Notes under the pieces: model-generated
The model's input: the letters and a program-made list of their open reading frames with translations, nothing else
Databases searched by the model: none
What the model was told of the DNA's origin: nothing
Source: Pseudomonas sp. MWU13-2100
GTDB lineage: Bacteria > Pseudomonadota > Gammaproteobacteria > Pseudomonadales > Pseudomonadaceae
DNA: 37,634 nt
Assembly: GCF_023242365.1 (NCBI RefSeq)
Contig: NZ_JALLIX010000055.1
Location: 1 to 37,634 of the forward strand
Direction: 5' to 3'
Translations under genes and position numbers: made by a program
Shown here: positions 25,896 through 34,333 of the stretch, one piece after another
Position numbering within the stretch: the first letter of the stretch is position 1
Layout: each line of letters opens with the position of its first letter

Positions 25896-27107
25896 TCAGA
25901 CCCGGGCAGCGGAGAAAGCTGCCGAACCCCAGGTGGTTCTCCAGCGGCGCTTGACTCCGTAGAGGCCGAACCAGGCGATCAGACCCAGGCTGGCGAACAA
26001 CCACAGGGCCAGTTGGTAGTCACCGGTACTCTGCTTGATCGCCCCCAGCCCGGCCGTGAGCAGGAAGCCGCCGATACCGCCGGCCATGCCGACCAGGCCG
26101 GTCATCACGCCGATTTCCTTGGTAAAACGCTGTGGTACCAGTTGGAATACCGCGCCGTTGCCCGCACCGAGGCCGAGCATGGCAATGACGAACAGCGCCA
26201 GGGCCGCCACTGAGCTGGACAGGTGGAAACCCACCGCGCCGATGCACAGGGTGGCAATGGCGTAGGTGCCGAGCAGGGCGCGAATCCCGCCGAAACGATC
26301 CGCCAGGGCGCCGCCCAACGGGCGCATCAGGCTGCCGGCGAACACGCAGGCGGCGGTGTAGTAGCCGGCGGTTTGCGGGTTGAGGCCGTACTGGTCATGG
26401 AAGTAACCGGGCAGGGCGCTGGCCAGGCCGATAAAGCCGCCGAAGGTGACGCTGTAGAAAAACATGAACCACCAGCTGTCACGGTCGCCGAGGGCGGCCA
26501 GGTAGTCGGCCATGGATTTGGCCTTGGCGCGGTTGGGGGCATTGCGCGCCATCAGGCTGAACAGCGTCAGGGTCAACACCAGGGGGATCAGGGCCAGGCC
26601 GAATACATTGACCCAACCGAAGGCGGCGGCCAGCAGCGGAGCGGCCAGGGCGGCGATCACGGTGCCCGAGTTGCCGGCCCCGGCGATGCCCATCGCTTTG
26701 CCTTGATGTTGCGGCGGGTACCACTGCGAAGCCAGGGGCAGGGCGACGGCGAAGGAGGCCCCGGCCATGCCCAGGCAGACGCCCAGCAACAAGGTCTGTT
26801 CATAGCTGTGGATACCCAGTTGCCAGGCCGCCAGCAGGGCCACGATCACAATCACCTGGCCGATGATGCCGGCGGTTTTCGGTGACAGTTGGTCGGCGAG
26901 CATGCCCATGATGAAGCGCAGGATGGCCCCGGCCAGGATCGGCGTGGCAACCATGAAACCGCGCTGTTGCGTGGTCAGTTGCAGGTCGGTGGCGATCTGT
27001 ACCGCCAGCGGCCCGAGCAGGTACCAGACCATGAAGCTCAGGTCGAAATACAAGAACGCCGCGAACAGGGTCGGTGTGTGGCCGGCTTTCCAGAAACTGT
27101 TGTGCAT
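25896..27107 (-). CDS. NarK-type nitrate transporter (MFS)
   Basis: A 403-residue major-facilitator nitrate/nitrite porter with about 12 spans. The nitrate signatures are visible: ILAGAILRFIMGMLADQL in the second helix, and GNSGTVIAALAAPLLA in the fifth (GAGNSGT is a nitrate signature). GAGGTG lies five bases before the ATG. It brings nitrate into the cytoplasm for the fused reductase. It is first in the message with the kinase-phosphatase and cobA, behind a sigma-54 promoter and an ANTAR-type leader. Confidence 0.92.
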   Translation of the reverse strand: MHNSFWKAGHTPTLFAAFLYFDLSFMVWYLLGPLAVQIATDLQLTTQQRGFMVATPILAGAILRFIMGMLADQLSPKTAGIIGQVIVIVALLAAWQLGIHSYEQTLLLGVCLGMAGASFAVALPLASQWYPPQHQGKAMGIAGAGNSGTVIAALAAPLLAAAFGWVNVFGLALIPLVLTLTLFSLMARNAPNRAKAKSMADYLAALGDRDSWWFMFFYSVTFGGFIGLASALPGYFHDQYGLNPQTAGYYTAACVFAGSLMRPLGGALADRFGGIRALLGTYAIATLCIGAVGFHLSSSVAALALFVIAMLGLGAGNGAVFQLVPQRFTKEIGVMTGLVGMAGGIGGFLLTAGLGAIKQSTGDYQLALWLFASLGLIAWFGLYGVKRRWRTTWGSAAFSAARV

Positions 27108-27204
27108 CTAACACCTCATCTGCCAAAGGGGTCAACGAAGGCTGGGGGCTGCGGGCGGGTGATGTTCACCGGCTGCCTGTCCCGTTCACCGACGCCAAAA
27201 ACGC

Positions 27205-27250
27205 AAAAACGCCGCATCCCTGCTCGTTTTCACGAAGGGAAATGCGACGT
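27205..27250 (-). terminator. Leader terminator before the nitrate transporter
   Basis: On the minus strand ACGTCGCAT pairs with ATGCGGCGT, TCCCT with AGGGA and TCGT with ACGA around a GAAA tetraloop. T5 and then a second T5 follow. A strong intrinsic terminator that lies about 100 bases before the start codon, so it must be overridden for expression. Confidence 0.88.
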
Positions 27251-27285
27251 CTTTGTCGGGGGTGGGGCAGCCGCCGTTGGCTACC
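27245..27285 (-). promoter_or_regulatory. NasT-type ANTAR two-hairpin antiterminator (nitrate transporter leader)
   Basis: On the minus strand hairpin 1 is GGTAGCC-AACGGC-GGCTGCC (27285-27266) and hairpin 2 is CGAC-AAAGAC-GTCG (27258-27245). Both loops have six bases with A at 1 and G at 4, the ANTAR recognition rule. The linker is seven bases. The 3' arm of hairpin 2 (GTCG) is part of the terminator's 5' arm, so bound hairpins and terminator exclude each other. Confidence 0.85.
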
Positions 27286-27297
27286 GGGTATTGTCAG

Positions 27298-27313
27298 AGC
27301 ACTATGTGTGCCA
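27298..27313 (-). promoter_or_regulatory. Sigma-54 promoter of the nitrate transporter unit
   Basis: TGGCACACATAGTGCT on the minus strand has the -24 GG and -12 GC separated by ten bases. The predicted start, near 27287, places hairpin 1 at the very 5' end of the transcript. The rest of the gap to nasT (27314-27448) holds no gene and no clear NtrC pair. Confidence 0.8.
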
Positions 27314-27448
27314 GCTTTCAGTCCGAGTCCTTCCGGCGCTCAAGCTCGGCCTTTCGAGGGCGTTGCCGGCAGGTTGTCGGTAGGGGCCGGGAAGCTCGTG
27401 CCCCACAACGCAGCCCACTGACAGGGCCGTGCTGCGTTGCGGTGCGTC

Positions 27449-28024
27449 TCAGTCGAGCAGTTCGCTCATGGCGATCACCTGTTCGGCGACCTGGATCAGC
27501 TTCTGCTGCTTGCTCATGGCCTGGCGGCGCATCAGGGTATGGGCGGCGGCCTCGTCGCAGCCCTTCATTTTCATCAGCAGCCCCTTGGCCATTTCGATGC
27601 GCTTGCGCTCGGCGATCTGCTGATCGCGGGCCTGCAGTTGCGCGCGCAGGTGCTGGTCGCTTTCGAAGCGGGCCATGGCCACGTCCATGATCGGTTGCAG
27701 GCGTTCGGACTGGATACCTTCGACGATATAAGCGCTGACCCCGGCCTTGATCGCCTGGCGCATTACCGCGGGGTCGTGCTCGTCGGTAAACATGACGATC
27801 GGGCGCGGTTGGTCGCGGCTCAGCAGCACCACCTGTTCGAGCACGTCACGGCTGGGCGAGTCAGTGTCGATCAGCAGCACATCCGGGCGCACCGCCTCGA
27901 CCCGCGCGGGCAGGTCGATGGTCAGGCCGGATTCGTCGATCACCTCGAAACCGGCTTCGCTCAAGGCCGTGCGCAGGCGCCCGAGTTTCTTCGAGGTATC
28001 GTTGATCAGCAGGATTTTCAGCAT
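27449..28024 (-). CDS. nasT: ANTAR antiterminator NasT
   Basis: A 191-residue response-regulator-like protein. The pseudo-receiver (LLINDTSKKLGRLRTALSEAG..VLLIDTDSPSRDVLEQVVLL) is followed by a coiled-coil and the ANTAR RNA-binding domain (RKRIEMAKGLLMKMKGCDEA-AAHTLMRRQAMSKQ). In the absence of nitrate it is held by NasS; when freed it binds two hexaloop hairpins and prevents termination in leaders of nitrate genes. Three such leaders are in this window. AGGAG lies nine bases upstream, and nasS ends 15 bp before. Confidence 0.93.
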   Translation of the reverse strand: MLKILLINDTSKKLGRLRTALSEAGFEVIDESGLTIDLPARVEAVRPDVLLIDTDSPSRDVLEQVVLLSRDQPRPIVMFTDEHDPAVMRQAIKAGVSAYIVEGIQSERLQPIMDVAMARFESDQHLRAQLQARDQQIAERKRIEMAKGLLMKMKGCDEAAAHTLMRRQAMSKQQKLIQVAEQVIAMSELLD

Positions 28025-28039
28025 GACGGCCAGCTCCTG

Positions 28040-29233
28040 TCAGTGATCATTAAGGGCATGCAGGGCAAAACCGCGGGCATAGGCTTCCGGGTCGGAACCG
28101 TCCCAGAGCCGGCCATCGAGCAGTCTGCTGCTGCGCATCGGTGCGTTGGGTATGGGGATGTCCAGGGCGTTCGCGGCACGACGGTAGAGTTCGAGTTGCT
28201 GGACCTGGCGCGCCACGCCCAGGTAGTCCGGCGCTTCGCGCAGCAGGCCCCAGCGACGGAACTGGGTCATGAACCACATGCCGTCGCAGAGGTATGGATA
28301 GTTGGCTGCCCCGCGGGCATGGAAGCTCAGGGCATGGGGGTCTTGCCAGTGTCGGCCGAGGCCGTCGTCGTAGCGGCCCAGCAGGCGTGGCTCGATGCTC
28401 GCCAGGGGCGCGTCGAGGTAGTCGCTGCCGCTGAGCAATTGCGCGGTGCTGCGACGGTTTTCCTGGCTCTCTTCGATAAAGCGGCTGGCCTCCAGGACCG
28501 CCATCACCAGGGCTTGCGCGGTGTTGGGGTACTCTTCGACAAAGGCGCGGGTACAGGCCAGGACCTTTTCCGGATGATCCGGCCAGATCGCCTGGCTGGT
28601 GGTCAGGGTAAAACCCTGGCCCCGCTCGATGGCATGGGCGCCCCAGGGTTCGCCGACACAGAAACCGTCGATGCGTCCGGCTTGCAGGTGTCCGAGCATT
28701 TGCGGTGGCGGTACCACCACGCTGTTGACGTCTTCCAGCGGATGGATGCCCTGGCTGGCCAGCCAGTAATACAACCACATGGCGTGGGTGCCGGTAGGGT
28801 AGGTCTGGGCGAAGGTCAGTTTGGCCGGGCCATTGCGAACACGTTGTTGCAGGGCCTGGGCGCTGGTGACACCGGCTTCCTTGAGCGGTTGCGAGAGGTT
28901 GATGCTCTGACCGTTCTGGTTCAGGCCCATCAGCACCGCCATGTCGGTGGCCGGTGTACCGCTGATGCCCAGTTGGATGGCGTAGATCATTCCGTACAGG
29001 CCATGGGCGGCATCCAGTTCGCCGCTGACCAGCTTGTCGCTCAGGCCGGCCCAGGAGTTCTGGCGCTGCAGATTGAGGGTCAGGCCATAGGGTTGGGCGA
29101 AGCCCTGCGTGGCCGCGACCACCAGGGAGGCGCTGTCGCTCAGGGGCATATAACCGAGGTTGAGTACGTTCTTTTCCGGGGCATCGCTGCCTGCTACCCA
29201 GGCCAATGGGGACCTTGCCAAATCGTTGTGCAT
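28040..29233 (-). CDS. nasS: Nitrate sensor NasS
   Basis: A 397-residue protein of the NrtA/CmpA periplasmic-binding family (VLNLGYMPLSDSASLVVAATQG, KLVSGELDAAHGLYGMIYAI, HLQAGRIDGFCVGEPWGAHA). It has no signal peptide or Tat motif, which marks it as the cytoplasmic sensor NasS rather than a transporter subunit. It binds nitrate or nitrite and then releases NasT. AGGA lies eight bases before the ATG, and it is co-directional with nasT. Confidence 0.92.
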   Translation of the reverse strand: MHNDLARSPLAWVAGSDAPEKNVLNLGYMPLSDSASLVVAATQGFAQPYGLTLNLQRQNSWAGLSDKLVSGELDAAHGLYGMIYAIQLGISGTPATDMAVLMGLNQNGQSINLSQPLKEAGVTSAQALQQRVRNGPAKLTFAQTYPTGTHAMWLYYWLASQGIHPLEDVNSVVVPPPQMLGHLQAGRIDGFCVGEPWGAHAIERGQGFTLTTSQAIWPDHPEKVLACTRAFVEEYPNTAQALVMAVLEASRFIEESQENRRSTAQLLSGSDYLDAPLASIEPRLLGRYDDGLGRHWQDPHALSFHARGAANYPYLCDGMWFMTQFRRWGLLREAPDYLGVARQVQQLELYRRAANALDIPIPNAPMRSSRLLDGRLWDGSDPEAYARGFALHALNDH

Positions 29234-29308
29234 GCGCTGATTCCTGAAGCTGTGGGGCTGGCGCCTATCACAAGGCGGAGCAAGAGTTGTGCCGATAGCC
29301 GTGCCCCC

Positions 29309-29393
29309 TGTGGGAGCCGGCTTGCCGGCGATGACGTCCGGGTGAGCGCCGCCAGGCTCAAGGGCCCCATCGCCGGCAAGCCAGCTCCTGCAG
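29309..29393. repeat. REP inverted pair between nasA and nasS
   Basis: TGTGGGAGCCGGCTTGCCGG (from 29309) and the inverted ATCGCCGGCAAGCCAGCTCC (29369 onward) form a long hairpin. It separates nasA from nasST and may define the nasA transcript end. Confidence 0.85.
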
Positions 29394-29424
29394 TGACCGC
29401 GTATCTACAGTGACAAGTTGCCTC

Positions 29425-32400
29425 TCAATAGACATCACGCAGGTAGCGTCGATCCTTGCTCAGGGCGCTGACATACAAGCCCGCCGCGCCGGCGCTCATC
29501 CGCCCGTGGACCTGGACGATTTTCTTCAGCGCGGCATCGACGTCCTTGGCCATGCGGCCGGCATCGCCGCAGACATAGACGCTGGCGCCTTGCTCCAGCC
29601 AGCTCCAGAGCTGGGCGCCGGCTTCGAGCATGCGCTGCTGCACGTAGATCTTTTCAGTCTGGTCACGGGAGAACGCGGTGTCCAGGCGGCTCAGATGACC
29701 GCTGCGTAGCCAGGCCTCCAGCTCCTCGCGGTAGTAGAAGTCGCGGGCGGCGCGTTGCTCGCCGAAAAACAACCAGTTCTTGCCTTCGGCACCCTGGGCT
29801 TGGCGTTCCTGCAGGAAAGCGCGAAATGGCGCGATACCGGTGCCGGGGCCGATCATGATCAGCGGCGTGCGTGGGTCCTGCGGGACCCGGAAGTGCGTGG
29901 TGCGCTGGATAAACAGGCGTGCTCCGGTCGTGGCGGCCCGGTCGGCGAGAAAGGTCGAGCAGACTCCGCCACGGAGCTGTTCGCCATGCCGGTAGCGTAC
30001 CGTGGACACCGTCAGGTGCACCTGGTTTGGGGTGACCTTCGCGCTGGAAGAAATCGAGTACAGACGCGGCTGCAAAGGCTTGAGCAGGCTGATCAACTGG
30101 TTGGCGCCGAGGCTGATCGGGAACTCGTGCAGCAGGTCGAGCAATTGCCGGCCCCAGAGCCAGTCCTTGAGCCGGGCCTGGTTGGCTTCCTCCTGCAATT
30201 CATCCAGCCAGGGGCTGGCGCAGAGCCCGCAGACCCGACGCAGGATCTCCGGGGTGATGCGGGTGATGTCCAGGTGCTCGAGCAGGGCCTCGCGCAGTGT
30301 CATCGGCGCCTTGTCCTTGAGCGTGACCGGGTTGTCGCCGTCCAGTTGCAGGATGTCCAGCAATTGGTCGACCGACTCCGGGCTGTTGCTCGGCCAGACG
30401 CCGAGGGCATCGCCGGCCTGGTAGGGGAAGTCCTGGTCGGCGAGGTCGAACACCAGGTGCCGGGTTTCCTTTTCCGCACCGGCGGCATTCAGCACCTGGT
30501 TGTGCAGGAGGCGGGCGTGCAACGGGTGATGACGGCTGTAGGGGCTGCCGATGTCGCTCGGGGCCGGCGGCGCCGTTGCGCCCACGGCAGCGCTGGCGGC
30601 GATTGCCGGGAGCGTGGTGGCGGGCACGGACGGGCCGCTGAGCGCCGTGCACAAGGTGCTGAGCCAGGGTTCGACAGCGTGCTGGGCATCTTGCTCGCAC
30701 TCCAGGCGCGGCAGCAGGCGTTCAGCCCCGAGTTCGCTCAGGCGCTCGTCGAGCTTGCGGCCGAAGCCGCAGAACTGATCGTAGTTACTGTCGCCCAGGG
30801 CCAGCACGCTGTAGCGGCTTTGCGCCAGGGCCTGGTCCTGGGCGCCTTGCAGGGTCTGCCAGAAACCCGCGGCGTTGTCCGGCGGGTCGCCGTCGCCGAA
30901 GGTGCTGGTGACCAGCAGCACGCTGGCGGCGGCGCGCAGGTCGTCAAGACCGGCCTCGTCCATGGCCCGCAGGCGGGTTCGCTGGCCGGCGGCGTCCAGG
31001 CGCTTGGCACAGGCCTGGGCGAGCTCCTCGCTGTTACCGGTTTGCGAGGCCCAGAGCACCAGCCATTCGGCGGATGGGGCCTGGACCATGGCGGCGGCCT
31101 GCGGTTCTGGCAAGGTGCTCGCAGTGCGGGAAAACAGGCCGGCGAGCAGGCCATTGAGCAGCAAGCGCTTGTCCGCGTCAAAGGGCGCGCTGCCGGGCAG
31201 GGTGGGCACGCCCGGCACCTTGGCCTCGGCGCTGCGCAGGCCCAGCAGGTAGCCCTGCATATACAACTGCTCATCGGCGGCCAGGCTCAATTGCGCCGGG
31301 ATATCGAGGTTGAGCAGGCGGGCGAAGGCGTTGATCTGCATGGGTGAAAGGCCCTCCGAGGCGACAGTCGAGGCGCCGGCCAGGGCAAGTTCGGGGACCG
31401 GCTGGCTGGGCGCCGGCGCCAGGGCCAACAGGTTGACCGCACAGAACTTGAACGCCGGCTGCAGCGACAGCGGGTCGATGGCGTCGCTGGTGACGGCATT
31501 GATCGCCAGGTCATCGCCGAACACATCGTTCCAGTGGAAGGGCGCAAAGCAGTTGCCTGGACGGACTCGGTCGGTGATCACCGCCGGGAGCACCGCGCGG
31601 CCACGCCGCGAACGGATCTGCACCGGGTCGCGTTCCTTGATGCCCAGGCGCGTGGCGTCGTCGGGATGAATTTCCACGAAGGGGCCGGGGTTGAGTTTGT
31701 TCAAGGTCGGCACCTTGCCGGTCTTGGTCAGGGTGTGCCATTGGTGCTGCACCCGCCCGGTATTGAGTACCAGGGGGAATTCCTCGTCGGGCATTTCCGC
31801 CGGCATCAGGTGCGGCCGGGCAAAAAACTGCGCCTTGCCGCTTTCGGTCGGGAAAGCGATCGCCGGTTGCTGGCCGTCCTGGTGGTATTTCAGCGTCTGG
31901 CTGAGGCCGTTGTTGAGGTAGCGGATCGGATTGCGCGTGGCCCCTTGCGCCTCGGCGCACGGCCATTGCAGCGGCTGCTCGCGCAGGCGGGCATAGCTGG
32001 CGCCGCGCAGGTCATAGCCGGTCTTGGGGTTCCAGGCCTGTTTGATCTCCTCGAACACGGCCTCGGCGCTGTCATAGGTAAAGGCCTCGGCATAACCCAT
32101 TTCGCAGGCCACGCGGGCGATGATCTGCCAGTCCGGGAGGGTTTCACCGGGTGGCTGCACGGCCTGCTGCATCAGGGTCAGGTTGCGTTCGGAGTTGATC
32201 ATCACGCCTTGCGCCTCGGCCCACAGGGCGCCGGGCAGGAGGATATCGGCGTAGCGGTTGGTTTCGCTATCCAGATAGGCGTCCTGACTGATCACCAGTT
32301 CGGCGGCCTGCAGTGCCTCGATGACGTTCTGCCGGTTGGGCACGCTGGCCACCGGGTTGGTGCAGATAATCCAGCAGGCCTTGATGCTGCCGGCGCGCAT

Positions 32401-33582
32401 GGCCTCGAACATCGCCACGGTACCTTCGCCGGCTTCGGCCCGCAGGCTGCCGGGGGCCAGCCGCCATAGCTGTTCGATAAAGGCGCGGTCGCCGGCCACC
32501 AGCGCCGAGCGCTGGCCCGGCAGGCCGGGGCCCATGTAGCCCATCTCGCGTCCGCCCATGGCGTTGGGTTGTCCGGTCAGGGAGAACGGCCCGCTACCGG
32601 GACGGCACAAGCTGCCGGTGGCCAGGTGCAGGTTGCACAGCGCGTTGGTGTGCCAGGTGCCTTGTACGCTCTGGTTGAGGCCCATGGTCCAGCAGCTCAT
32701 CCAGTTGGCGGCCTGGCCGATCCACTGCGCCGCCTGGTGCAGGTCGGCCTCGGCCAGGCCGGTCAGTTCGGCGACCCGGGCCGGCGGGTAGTCTTCGAGG
32801 AAGTCGGGCATCACTTCCCAGCCTTCGGTGAAGGCGGCGATAAAGTCGCGGTGGTCGTGGCCGTTTTTCACCAGCAGGTGCAGCAGGCCGTTGAGCAGGG
32901 CGAGGTCGGTGCCCGGCTTGATCTGCAGGAACAGGTCGGCCTTGTCGGCGGTGCCGGTGCGGCGCGGATCGACGACGATCAGCTTGGCCCCGGCCTTGAC
33001 CCGATCGAGCAGGCGCAGGAACAGGACCGGGTGACAATCGGCCATGTTCGCGCCGATCACCAGGAACAGCTCGCTGTGCTCGAAGTCCTCATAGGAACCC
33101 GGCGGACCGTCGGCCCCCAGCGACAGCTTGTAGCCACTGCCGGCGCTGGCCATGCACAGGCGCGAGTTGGATTCGATATGCCGGCTGCGGATAAAGCCCT
33201 TGGTCAGTTTGTTGGCCAGGTACTGGGCTTCCAGGGACATCTGCCCGGACACATAGAGCGCCACGGCGTCAGGGCCATGACTGTCGATAATGCTCCGCAG
33301 GCGGCTGGCGGTGGCGCTGATGGCCTGGTCGATGCCGACCCGTGCCGGGTCGCGGTTGCGTTGCGAGCGCAGGAAAGCGTTTTCCATGCGCCCGGAATCG
33401 GCCACGGCCTGGCCGCAGGTACTGCCCTTGGTGCACAGGCGGCCGAAGTTGCTCGGGTGTTGCTTGTCGCCCGAAACCTTGACGATCAGGTTGTTCTCGA
33501 CCTGCATGACGATGCCGCAACCTACGCCACAATAAGGACAGACGCTGCGCACGGTTTTGCTGGCCACCTGGGTATCGGTCAT
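29425..33582 (-). CDS. nasA: Assimilatory nitrate reductase fused to flavoprotein reductase
   Basis: A 1385-residue cytoplasmic enzyme reducing nitrate to nitrite. The N-terminal [4Fe-4S] cysteines are 15, 18, 22 and 50 (CPYCGVGC..C), followed by the bis-MGD molybdopterin domains (to about 720; MGLNQSVQGTWHTNALCNLH, QPNAMGGREMGYMG). From about 840 comes a flavodoxin/FMN domain (LVLWASQTGNSEELAQACAK). Next comes a CysJ-like FAD domain (RLYSISSSAK). An NADPH-binding module with GPGTGIAPFRAF near 1247 and a C-terminal DVY close the chain. So electrons can go NADPH-FAD-FMN-FeS-Mo within one chain. The ATG at 33582 has GAGGAC upstream, and the frame extends 32 codons into the leader. Separate NasC-type or ferredoxin partners are not needed. 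Confidence 0.93.
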   Translation of the reverse strand: MTDTQVASKTVRSVCPYCGVGCGIVMQVENNLIVKVSGDKQHPSNFGRLCTKGSTCGQAVADSGRMENAFLRSQRNRDPARVGIDQAISATASRLRSIIDSHGPDAVALYVSGQMSLEAQYLANKLTKGFIRSRHIESNSRLCMASAGSGYKLSLGADGPPGSYEDFEHSELFLVIGANMADCHPVLFLRLLDRVKAGAKLIVVDPRRTGTADKADLFLQIKPGTDLALLNGLLHLLVKNGHDHRDFIAAFTEGWEVMPDFLEDYPPARVAELTGLAEADLHQAAQWIGQAANWMSCWTMGLNQSVQGTWHTNALCNLHLATGSLCRPGSGPFSLTGQPNAMGGREMGYMGPGLPGQRSALVAGDRAFIEQLWRLAPGSLRAEAGEGTVAMFEAMRAGSIKACWIICTNPVASVPNRQNVIEALQAAELVISQDAYLDSETNRYADILLPGALWAEAQGVMINSERNLTLMQQAVQPPGETLPDWQIIARVACEMGYAEAFTYDSAEAVFEEIKQAWNPKTGYDLRGASYARLREQPLQWPCAEAQGATRNPIRYLNNGLSQTLKYHQDGQQPAIAFPTESGKAQFFARPHLMPAEMPDEEFPLVLNTGRVQHQWHTLTKTGKVPTLNKLNPGPFVEIHPDDATRLGIKERDPVQIRSRRGRAVLPAVITDRVRPGNCFAPFHWNDVFGDDLAINAVTSDAIDPLSLQPAFKFCAVNLLALAPAPSQPVPELALAGASTVASEGLSPMQINAFARLLNLDIPAQLSLAADEQLYMQGYLLGLRSAEAKVPGVPTLPGSAPFDADKRLLLNGLLAGLFSRTASTLPEPQAAAMVQAPSAEWLVLWASQTGNSEELAQACAKRLDAAGQRTRLRAMDEAGLDDLRAAASVLLVTSTFGDGDPPDNAAGFWQTLQGAQDQALAQSRYSVLALGDSNYDQFCGFGRKLDERLSELGAERLLPRLECEQDAQHAVEPWLSTLCTALSGPSVPATTLPAIAASAAVGATAPPAPSDIGSPYSRHHPLHARLLHNQVLNAAGAEKETRHLVFDLADQDFPYQAGDALGVWPSNSPESVDQLLDILQLDGDNPVTLKDKAPMTLREALLEHLDITRITPEILRRVCGLCASPWLDELQEEANQARLKDWLWGRQLLDLLHEFPISLGANQLISLLKPLQPRLYSISSSAKVTPNQVHLTVSTVRYRHGEQLRGGVCSTFLADRAATTGARLFIQRTTHFRVPQDPRTPLIMIGPGTGIAPFRAFLQERQAQGAEGKNWLFFGEQRAARDFYYREELEAWLRSGHLSRLDTAFSRDQTEKIYVQQRMLEAGAQLWSWLEQGASVYVCGDAGRMAKDVDAALKKIVQVHGRMSAGAAGLYVSALSKDRRYLRDVY

Positions 33583-33634
33583 TGTGCGTCCTCGATGATG
33601 CGCCACGGGTTGGCAGCCGGGTCCGGCAGAAACG

Positions 33635-33687
33635 AAAAAAGGCGCCTGCGGCTCCACGTTATTCAACGGGAGCGGCACGGCGCCTTT
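33635..33687 (-). terminator. Leader terminator before nasA
   Basis: On the minus strand AAAGGCGCC pairs with GGCGCCTTT, TGC.GCTCC with GGAGC.GCA (one C-C mismatch) and CGTT with AACG around GAAT. A T6 run follows. It ends 52 bases before the nasA start. Confidence 0.88.
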
Positions 33688-33738
33688 GTCGTGACTGTTG
33701 CCTGGAAAGTGAAATAAGGTGCCATCGACGTTGATGGC
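33676..33738 (-). promoter_or_regulatory. NasT-type ANTAR two-hairpin antiterminator (nasA leader)
   Basis: On the minus strand hairpin 1 is GCCATC-AACGTC-GATGGC (33738-33721) and hairpin 2 is CACGAC-AAAGGC-GCCGTG (33693-33676), with one A-C mismatch in the second stem. Both loops obey A1/G4. The linker is 27 bases. The loop and 3' arm of hairpin 2 lie in the terminator's 5' arm. Confidence 0.83.
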
Positions 33739-33751
33739 CTATGCAAGCATT

Positions 33752-33767
33752 AGCAATGCCCGCGCCA
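33752..33767 (-). promoter_or_regulatory. Sigma-54 promoter of nasA
   Basis: TGGCGCGGGCATTGCT on the minus strand matches TGGCAC-N5-TTGCT with one change and correct GG-N10-GC spacing. The predicted start is near 33741, just before hairpin 1. Confidence 0.82.
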
Positions 33768-33922
33768 ACTATCACGGACGGGTCTGCACGGGTGGCTGGC
33801 AGAGTGGGGCGAACAGGGCCGGCATGCCATGCCCGGGCGTCTGGGGGCGGGCGGATGCGGGGCTGGCGGTGTGGCGCTGGAAGACGAAAACCGGCGTTGC
33901 AATGGGGCGTGCCGGGCGTTAT

Positions 33923-33939
33923 TGCACTGTTTTGGCGCT
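33923..33939. promoter_or_regulatory. Possible NtrC enhancer site
   Basis: TGCACTGTTTTGGCGCT agrees with TGCACC-N5-GGTGCA at nine of twelve defined positions. It lies between the two divergent sigma-54 promoters, about 190 bp from the predicted nasA start, a usual enhancer distance. A single imperfect site; NtrC binding is inference. Confidence 0.4.
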
Positions 33940-33990
33940 TTTGTCTGGCCGGTCGATGCTCGATCACCGGTGAAGCTTCTGGCGTTCTCA

Positions 33991-34068
33991 GCGGCCCTTT
34001 CGCGGATAAATCCGGCTCCCACAAGCTCCCACCATCTCTGTGGGCGCGGTGCTTGCCCGCGAAGCTTT
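33991..34068. repeat. REP arms in the nasA-nirB divergent region
   Basis: One arm ends TAAATCCGGCTCCCAC near 34022; another reads TGTGGGCGCGGTGCTTGCCC at 34039 onward. A degenerate third arm ends GCTCCCAC near 34123. They sit upstream of the nirB promoter, between it and the putative enhancer. Confidence 0.75.
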
Positions 34069-34179
34069 TGGCGGTCTCCAGAGCCCCCCGCGGCAGCCCG
34101 GCGTCCCGGTGAATTCGCTCCCACGGGGCGCGTGTTCGGCCTTGACGACAAGCCCCAGGGAAAGCCGCCGTGGCCGATA

Positions 34180-34195
34180 TGGCACAAGCGATGCA
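34180..34195 (+). promoter_or_regulatory. Sigma-54 promoter of nirBD
   Basis: TGGCACAAGCGATGCA has the full TGGCAC -24 box and TGCA at -12 with correct spacing. The predicted start is near 34206, giving a leader of about 195 bases. Confidence 0.82.
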
Positions 34196-34240
34196 TAGCC
34201 TCTTGCACCTCACCGCGATGGCGCGAGTGGGATGCCCCGT

Positions 34241-34333
34241 CGATCAACGGCGATCGTTTGGCCACAACCGGCCCGGGTGAACATGACTGCGTCAGGCCCA
34301 CGGGCCGGCAGCACGAACAGGCAAAGGCGCCTG
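34241..34333 (+). promoter_or_regulatory. NasT-type ANTAR two-hairpin antiterminator (nirB leader)
   Basis: Hairpin 1 is CGATC-AACGGC-GATCG (34241-34256) and hairpin 2 is CAGGC-AAAGGC-GCCTG (34318-34333). Both loops obey A1/G4. The linker is 61 bases, but CCGGCCCG (34268-34275) and CGGGCCGG (34301-34308) pair perfectly within it, which would bring the two recognition hairpins together. Hairpin 2's 3' arm shares bases with the terminator. Confidence 0.85.

Noticed and set aside
33583..33678. 32-residue N-terminal extension of nasA
   Set aside because: It would translate the terminator hairpin; the ATG at 33582 has a ribosome site and places the FeS cysteines at their normal positions.
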